From Hermatobates lingyangjiaoensis (taxonomy: Eukaryota; Arthropoda; Insecta; Hemiptera; Hermatobatidae), in NCBI GenBank assembly GCA_026182355.1, contig JAPFBL010000118.1, positions 1,234,788 through 1,298,787 on the forward strand: a DNA stretch of 64,000 nt. The letters are read 5' to 3'. The first letter of the stretch is position 1. Each line of letters starts with the position of its first letter. Shown here piece by piece: positions 27,328 to 36,300 of the stretch. The position numbers and the translations under genes were made by a program. The notes beneath the pieces are model-generated. The model worked only from the letters and a program-made list of their open reading frames with translations. It had not been told where the DNA came from and ran no database searches.

Positions 27328-30300
27328 CTCAAAAACGAATAAAAGTAACACACAAAGAAAGAGACAATTTGTAAGTGTGTCTCTTTCTCTGTGTGTTGCT
27401 TTTCTTCTTTTTCGAGATTATTTGCGTCCAGTTTGGATCGTTTTTTCGAATTTTCAGTGAAATATATATATATATATTTAGATAGATGCCTGTCCACTAA
27501 TTTGGCATGCATGGCTAGCTGACCCATGACTCTTCGTACTTAAGATAAGAATTATAAATAAAACAACAACGACACATAAATCACTTCTATATACGGCAAT
27601 CGTCATCAGAAAGCTAAGTGAACCTGCGGGAAGGCATGACTATGATATGTATATATAATTCTAAAATAAAATCGAGATTAGATCAGTTTTCCAGGTTAAA
27701 ATAAAAATCTCACTTGTTGACGACGTTTCAGTTTTTATTTAAAACTTTTTCACAGGCCTAAAACAAAAATTATGCACAAATCACAAATATACACATAAAA
27801 CAAAATTGATTATTACAATGTGAGGAGAGATACAAGGACTTGGAGGAGTAAGAGTTCTTTGAATAAGAAAAACTATAGACTTCTACTTAACTGGAGTACT
27901 ATCAATGTTACCCTTACAAATACTTATACTGGTGTAGTATAGCCACAGTTATCAAAGGGTAGCACTAGTGCAATCTAGCGACATAACAGTCAAACAGAGA
28001 CGAATTTCTTAGATTTTTGACAGTTCTATATTTCAGCTAATTATATTTAGTAAATGTATTACAAAATGATCTTAATAAACCTGAATAAATATTCAAATTC
28101 TATATATTACTATTGTAATTAATTGAAATGTTATTCTTTTTTACTTCACTATAAGTAAAGTATAGTGATCGTGAAAAAATTCGATCTCGAGATTTTGACG
28201 GAATTACATGTTTTGAGGTCCCAGAAGTCGTTTTATGACGTTTTTACGATGATGTCTGTGTGTGTGTGGGTGGGTGGGTGAGTGTGTTAGCATTGCTTGT
28301 TACCACGCTACGGTCCAGAATCTTTGATGGATCAAGTTGATATTTTACACAAAAATGGACCCCATAAAGACGAAGATCCCTATTGTTTGGGAAGAATTAT
28401 GCATGATGGGAAAGTCACTTTTTTTGCCAAAAACCGTTTTTTAGAAAACATTTATTTCTCTTAAACTGATAACCTTAGAGTTTTGAAATTTTGACATTAT
28501 CTTTGAGGTTACAAATGGAACAAACGAAAAATATATTCAGAATTTTAAAACAACGGGAAATATTTTTTATCACTAAAATGTAAAAATTTTGACTTTTAAT
28601 TCAATCTCAAACCTTGTGAGAGCGATACAAGCCATACTGTTTGACGGACAAAATGAAACTATGCCTATAAATAGAACATTATGTTTAGAATGAATTGAGA
28701 TATTTTTTTTTAAAGTTACATTCGCTAAAGGGGCGTTACAGTACGATTTCTGTTTTCAGAAAATTTTTTTTGACGCGAAACGGCTCATTAAAAAATAATG
28801 AAAATTTGACCAAAAATGGAACAAAAAATTAGCAATTCATAAAAAAAAATCTGGAGTGGCCTACACTCTACATTACTATAAGTAACTCAATGTCAAATTT
28901 CTTGAGTATATAAAACATAACGTATCATTTAAGCATAACATAAATATCTAAATGGGATATAATTATTAGCATTGCATTCGTGAGGTAGTACAGATAGTGA
29001 TTGAAGGACATATCAATTTATAAACTTTTTTTTGTACATCACAAATAATTTATTATTTGCAAATAATTTCATTAGTATAACTACAGCAGTAATAACATTT
29101 TTGAAAAACCAAAGTGAACATTTCTTGAAACGAAATATTATCCTACAAGAGAACATGGCTATTGCTCAAAGAGCCAGTAGATTTCTTACATTGTTTACTT
29201 GACATCCTTCTACATTGAATATTAATGTAAAATTTTCAAATTTAAAACAGTAAAATACCCTTTTTTTCTCTGAAAAACATCTTAAACAGCGAATAAAATG
29301 TTGTTTTAAGGTGATTTGTTAATTCAAGATGTACGATAATTACAGTTATTAATCTCTAAACGAAAGATTTATATTTTGAATTATCTTTTACATTTTTGGC
29401 TTTTAACAGAATTATTATAGTGGGAATTTTATGGCTTCTTAGTATTTAATAAGATCATTTTCCTTCCCCTTTGTTAAATAACATACGAGTATATACAATT
29501 TTTTTTTAAATGACTGTTATCATTTACCTGCACAACATTATTCCTCTTACATCTCTTATAAGTCAATAATATATTTTCATTTTTCCATTAGAAACATCAA
29601 TTTTGTCTCAGTGGATTCGCTCAAAAAATTTCTAAGTCAATGTAAACAATGTAAAAAAATACAAAAAATTCGACAAGTATAGCAGGTGATCTCTTAGTCT
29701 AGGATAAACAAAGAGTTTTTATATCGTTATTGCTCTTTCCCGTAATTGAAACTTCATGATTTTTTTTTTATGAATTGCTAATTTTTTCTTCCATTTTTGG
29801 TCAAATTTTCATCATTTTTTAACGAGCCGTTTAGCGTCAAAAAAACATTTTCTGAAAACACAAATCGTACTGTAACGCCCCTTTAGCGAATGTATTTTTA
29901 GAAAAAAATATCTCAACTCATTCTCCATATAATGTTCTATTTATAGGCATAGTTTCATTCTTGTTCGTCAAACAGTATGGCTTGTATCGCTCTCACAAGG
30001 TTTGAGATTGAATTATAAGTCAAAATTTTTACATTTTATTGAAAAAAAAAATATTTCCTGTTGTTTTAAAATTCTGAATATATTTTTCTTTTGTTGCATT
30101 TGAAACCTCAAAGATAATGTCAAAATTTCAAAACTCTAGGGTTATCAGTTTAGGAGAAATAAATGTTTAAAAAAAAACGGTTTTTGGCAAAAAAAGTGAC
30201 TTTCCCATCATGCATAATTCTTCCCAAACAATAGGGATCTTTGTCTTTATGAGGCCCATTTTTGTGTAAAATATCAACTTGATCCATCAAAGATTCTGGA

Positions 30301-33300
30301 CCGTAGCGTGGTAACAAGCAATGCTAACACACGCACCCACCCTTATCCTAGAGTAAGAGATCACCTGCTATACTTGTCGATTTTTTTATATTTTTTTACT
30401 TTGTTTACATTGACTTAGAAATTTTTTGAGCGAATCCACTGAGATAAAATTGATATTAACAAAGGAATAATTTAAATTGTTTATTGTCTTATATGAGATG
30501 TAAGAGGAATAATATTGTGTAGGAAAATAATAACACTTTCTGTGAAAAAAATCGTATATATGTTATTTGACAAAGGGGAAGGAAAATAATCTTATTAAAT
30601 ACTAAGAAGCCATAAAATTCCCAGTATAATAATTCTGTTAAAAACCAAAAATGTAAAAGATATTTCAAAATTGAAATCTTTCGTTTAGAGATTGATAAAT
30701 GTAATTATCGTACATCTTTAATTAACAAATCACCTTAAAACAACATTTTCTTCGCTGTTTAGGATGTTTTTCAGAGAAAAAAAGAGTATTTTCCTGTTTT
30801 AAATTTGGAAATTTTACTTTAATATTCAATGTAGAAGGATGTCAAGTAAACGATGTAAGAAAGCTACTAACTATTTGAACAATAGCCATGTTCTCTTGTA
30901 GGAGAATATTTCGTATCAAGAAATGTTCACTTTGGTTTTTCAAAAATGTTATTACTGCTGTAGTTATACTAATGAAATTATTTGCAAATAATAAATTATT
31001 TGTGATGATCAAAAAAAAAGCTTATAAATTGATATGTCCTTCAATCACTATCTGTACTACCTCACGAATGAAATGCTAATAATTATATCCCATTTAGATA
31101 TTTATGTTATGCTTAAATGAGACGTTATGTTTTATATACTCAAGAAATTTGACATTAAGTTACTTATAGTAAAGTAGAGTGTAGGCCACTCCAGATTTTT
31201 ATATAAAATATTTTCAGTAGTATCTCACGCATTAAATGAGTAGTAAACTTTTAATGTAGTGAACAGTGTATTGTGGATAAAGAGGTGGATGAAAAAAGAA
31301 GATCTCTGAAAATGTTGTATATGAAAAAGGATCCAGCTTCAAGAAGTGATATATCGAATTTTAATAATGTTTATATATATATATATACATGAAATGTAAT
31401 TCTGCTTTGAAACAGGATCCGAATAGGACAAATGAATGTTTAGAAATTGTAATATAATAGAATAATTTATGTTACTTCACTCTAGTAAGTAAACTTACTA
31501 GGAGGCAAGAAGAGTTAAGTGCTTTGTTTTAACATATTAATTTAAAAAATCATTCCATAAAATGGGAAGATTCGAAGGAATTGATATTTATCTCGTCTGA
31601 TGTTGAAAGAAACTTAGTAGAAAGTGCCCTAATTAACTACAATTTTGAAAAAACTAATCAATATAAGTGAGGGACTATTTAAAATACATGAATTCTTAAT
31701 TCAAGGCACAGTTAAGCAAATTGGACTTGGGTGTGATCTTCGAAATGAACTATCTTTCGACATGAACTCTGACCAGATTGTTAATACAAATAATATAACT
31801 TAATGTTTTGTTAAATTTAAATGTTTTTATATATTTTTTTTATTTTATTTAATATTGAATTATAATTTAATTTCTAACTGTTGGACCTGCATTGTTTAAT
31901 TGTATTGGGTATTTTTTCTTACCAAGCTATATTGTCATATTGAGTTTCCAGCTGTTTTATTACCTTCCTTCTCCATTACCTGTTAGTACTCCAGTTAAGT
32001 AGAAGTCTATAGTTTTTCTTATTCAAAGAACTCTTACTCCTCCAAGTCCTTGTATCTCTCCTCACATTGTAATAATCAATTTTGTTTTATGTGTATATTT
32101 GTGATTTGTGCATAATTTTTTTTTTAGGCCTATGAAAAAAGTTTTAAATAAAAACCGAAACGTCGACAAGTGAGATTTTCTTTGTAAAATAATTTGTAAT
32201 GTAATACTTAGTTTTCCTGTTTCTAAATTTATACTTCTGCCTATGAAAAAGGTTTTAAATAAAAACCGAAACGTTGGCAATGAGAGTTTAATTTCAACCT
32301 GGGAGACCCTCTGAGACAGTCTCCAGCCGTCTCTGTACCAGTGCGCTTGGTTTCCCTACTTATCTCTCCTGAAGACGGTTCAACCGAAAATTAGAGACTG
32401 TAAGTGTGTGTTTTTAATTTCTCTATGTTTCTTTATGTACATTGAACTATACATATATATATATCAATGTCGAAAGCTCAGTGAGAAAAAAGAAAAGGTA
32501 TTTCAACCGTAACAAGCGATCTTGGTCAGAAGCCAAATCAATCGAGATTTTACTCTGGCAAAGGCAAGTAAGAGAAAAGGAGACCAAGCACGTTGTAGAC
32601 GCAACGGCCAGTAACCTTGCGTCTACAACGTGCTTCGTCTCCCTTTCTCTTATCTCCTGAAACGGATGGCCCGAAAATTTGAGTTTTTAAGTGTGTTTCT
32701 TTTCTTTTAAGTGTATTACTCTTCTTCGATTAGATTTCATATTGTATCAAGTTTGGATGTCATTCCTACATTATAGCGAATATATATATATATATATAAA
32801 CTAAAAAATGATAGATCGTATATCTGTCACACGGTCGAGAATTTATTAGTGTTTGTATATATATATATTCACTATAATATATATTTAAAATAAACTGTGA
32901 CGCTTAGACAGAAACATAACAAAGACTCACTTTTCAATATTTCTACCGTAATGGCGGTCGTCCTCAGGAGAAGAAGTGAATTGACGGAGGGACGACAGTG
33001 AACTAAAAGGTCAGCTGTTCAACGAAATATATATATATATATATTGAATGGTATATTGAATCTCCCTTTGAGGGCAGTGTTTAACCAGCAGTGGTGGCCT
33101 AGAAGAATGTAAGAGGTTCTTGCGTTATAAAGTGTAACATCTAACATTATGTGTAACTAAAGGATAGAACAGAAATTTAAGTATTCTATGACAAGAAAAA
33201 AAACGTTGTGAAATTTGTTGGTGTTCGGTCTCATGGTGGCTTTGACTCCTTTCCCAATACGGATAGACTACTTTTCACAGTAGGCTGTTGAAATTATCTT

Positions 33301-36300
33301 CAGTAAGAAGAGGCAGCTAAACCCCTAGGCCTTCACACTTGATAAGGATCTGATTTATTAAGACATTTCCTGAACACTAGTGTTTCTAAAGAACCTGCCC
33401 CCATGGTAAGGATGCCAAAACTATTTGCTCGTAGGGTAGTCATAAAGTAAATCAATAGGCTGGGATTCTTCAAAGACTACATGGCTTATATTGGCACACA
33501 GTGTAATGACCTAACCATAGCGCAGGCTGAGGCTTATCATAACTGAACCCTAACTTATCTTCATGAAGCGCCTTTGCAGAGTTATGTTCACTTACAAGTA
33601 GGAAAGTGTTTACTACTTATAGACCTTTTTGTGGTTACGTACCACCTTTCAGAGAGTCAAAAGTTTGTAGTGGAAAATGTTTAAGGAAAACAAAATTTAT
33701 AAGTCAACTGATTATTACACAGCTACAACTGAATTGCAATAAATGCAATCGAAATGAAAACAGTTGTCTTTTGAGATTGTTGAACACTTTTGTCTTTTCT
33801 TTTAAACCAATACAAGGCATAGCCTATATATCACTGAAGGTTGCATTGCTGTGGTAATCCCACAAGGGAACAGACATAGGCCGAACAATGACCCTTTGTG
33901 ATACCACACAATGAACATTCTACATTTGAGTCCTAAATTTTGCCTAACTCAAGTCTATTTAGAGTAGGGATCTTGAACGAGTACTAGAACTCGTACAGGC
34001 TCGGGACCGACGGCTTGGTGGTATCACAAAGGGTCTATTTAGAGTAGGGATCTTAAACGACCACTAGCCCTCGTACGGGCTCGGGACCGACGGCTTAACG
34101 TCCTCTCCGAGGGACGACATGCTCAGATTTATTCAACTTATGCGTTAATAAATCGAGGGCGAGAGTGGATTTTGAACCCCGAATCTACCAGATCAGAGGC
34201 GAGCACGTTGCCACTGGGCTAACCTGGCTCCTATTTACCACTGAAACAGATTCCTTCGCCTGACCGCAGCTTTAATATTGCATTTACATTACAATTGTAG
34301 ATTTGATACGAATTCATATTTATTCTACTAAATTACACTATTTAATCTTCTTATAAAAATAAAACAATGAAAATGGTAATTTTCTTAAAGATAAAGTATT
34401 TTATTTAACGGTCTTAAAATGTCGGTAGTGTTCACAGATTTACAAAGATAAAAAAAAAGAAAAAAGAAACAGAAGATGACAGTGAAATTCATCGAAATCG
34501 AAATTGGGTCACTAACAGAAACCTCAGAGCCGAATGTGAATAACTCTAGTATCAAGAAGTAAACTATAAATGTTGTCGAATTCTGAAGTTAATAAAAAAA
34601 GATAAACTGGAAGGTTAACAAAAAAAACCTTGAATCGTAGGATGGCAAAAAAAAACAGATTCTGACAATAAAGAGGATATATAAGTATAGGCAGACAAAA
34701 AAAAAAAAAAACTCTGAACCACGGTATGCTAAAAATCTTTGAACCTGGGGTGAGATAGCAATAAAAAAAACCTGAGAAAAGGTATGTCAAAATCAGAGGT
34801 AGTCAAGAAAAAAAAAAACGTTGAAAGCAGTCTTTAAAAATCCTTATAGGTGTAGGCACCCACAAACTTTGGAGCCAGAAGAAGAATTGACATGACTCTG
34901 AAACTTTGCTTATATTAATTACAGTCTGTTTTCTCTGTGTCACTTTTCTAGTAAATACAATTGCTTAGATTATATATCTTGCTTCTTATGCATTGTTCAT
35001 GAAGAATGTAATAATAGAGTATCAAGGCTCTCATTCTATGCTTCATCTATTTGCCGATCAAATCAAGTTTTATACGTTATAATTTGGAGTTGTTCAAACA
35101 GTGATGCTAAAACGAAATACTAACCACAGCAATATTGTTTACGATATTTCGGTGCACTAAGTCAATTAAGATGCACTTCAAAAATACAATTAATATGCTT
35201 ATGTCTGCTAACATATTAATATCATTAAGAGACAAAACACTTCTAAGTTATTTAAACTTAATTATTGAAATATACCATATGTATTGTTTAAAGTATTTCA
35301 TGCATAAAATCATTTCCTTCACTTATATAATGAAGGGTAGTGTAAAATACAGATCAATTTAATATTTACATAATTTAATATATGAAAGATAGAATCTGCA
35401 AAATCACTAGAACTTAAATCATGACTATAGTAGTTCATTAAATAGGTATCATTGAAAATTAACAAAAATAATTGAATAATAAATATAATATAATTACATT
35501 AAAAGTTATTGTTCTTAGAAGAGAAAATGTTAATTAAGTAGCATTGATTACATATTTATGTTTGTACATTTCTCTTTGATTGAAACTGCTTTTAAGCTTT
35601 TAATGCGCTTTGGCTTTTATCTAGTTGCCAGCTTTTACCCGCACAATGTGATGCTGCAGCAGCCACCATTCTATAGAAAGAAAACCAACTGGAGGTAAGT
35701 TCTTGGAATTTAGCACTGTCAGCATTAATCCCCTGTCTGAGTACACCCTACTAATCTTTACAGTATATCTACATGCAATTCACCTTTGAGCATTAGTTGA
35801 CAGTGTTGCACACACCAACATACCTCCGTGACCAGTGTATATTAGAACATGAGATGACCGTGTAACTTCTCTCCAATATCTACTTACTCTTGCCTTCAGC
35901 ACACCTCTGTACATTAGTTAACAGTATAATTTCTCTTCAGCACACCCTTGCCTATTCAGCACACCTCTGAACATTAGTTAAGAGTATAATTTCAGCACAC
36001 CCTTGCCTATGCAGCACAACTCTGTACATTAGTTAAGAGTATAATTTCTCTTCAGCACACCCTTGCCTATGCAGCACACCTCTATACATTAGTTAAGAGT
36101 ATAATTACTCTTCAGCACACCCTTGGCTATGCAGCACACCTCTGTACATTACTTAAGAGTATAATTACTCTTCAGCACACCCTTGCCTATGCAGCACACC
36201 TCTGTACATTAGTTAACAGTATAATTTCTCTTCAGCACACCCTTGCCTATGCAGTACACCTCTGAACATTAGTTAAGAGTATAATTTCAGCACACCCTTG

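Noticed and set aside
27279..27527. 82-codon minus ORF ending in YIYIYIYIY.
   Set aside because: Made largely of (TA)n and hairpin fragment sequence.
27575..27625. CTGATGACGATTGCCGTATA on the minus strand, hammerhead-like.
   Set aside because: The GAAA box is missing (TATAGAAG instead) and the hairpin does not pair; it was kept out of the list of cores.
34524..34790. 88-codon hydrophobic minus ORF.
   Set aside because: It arises from A-rich repeated sequence (FFFC runs); no start context, no family.
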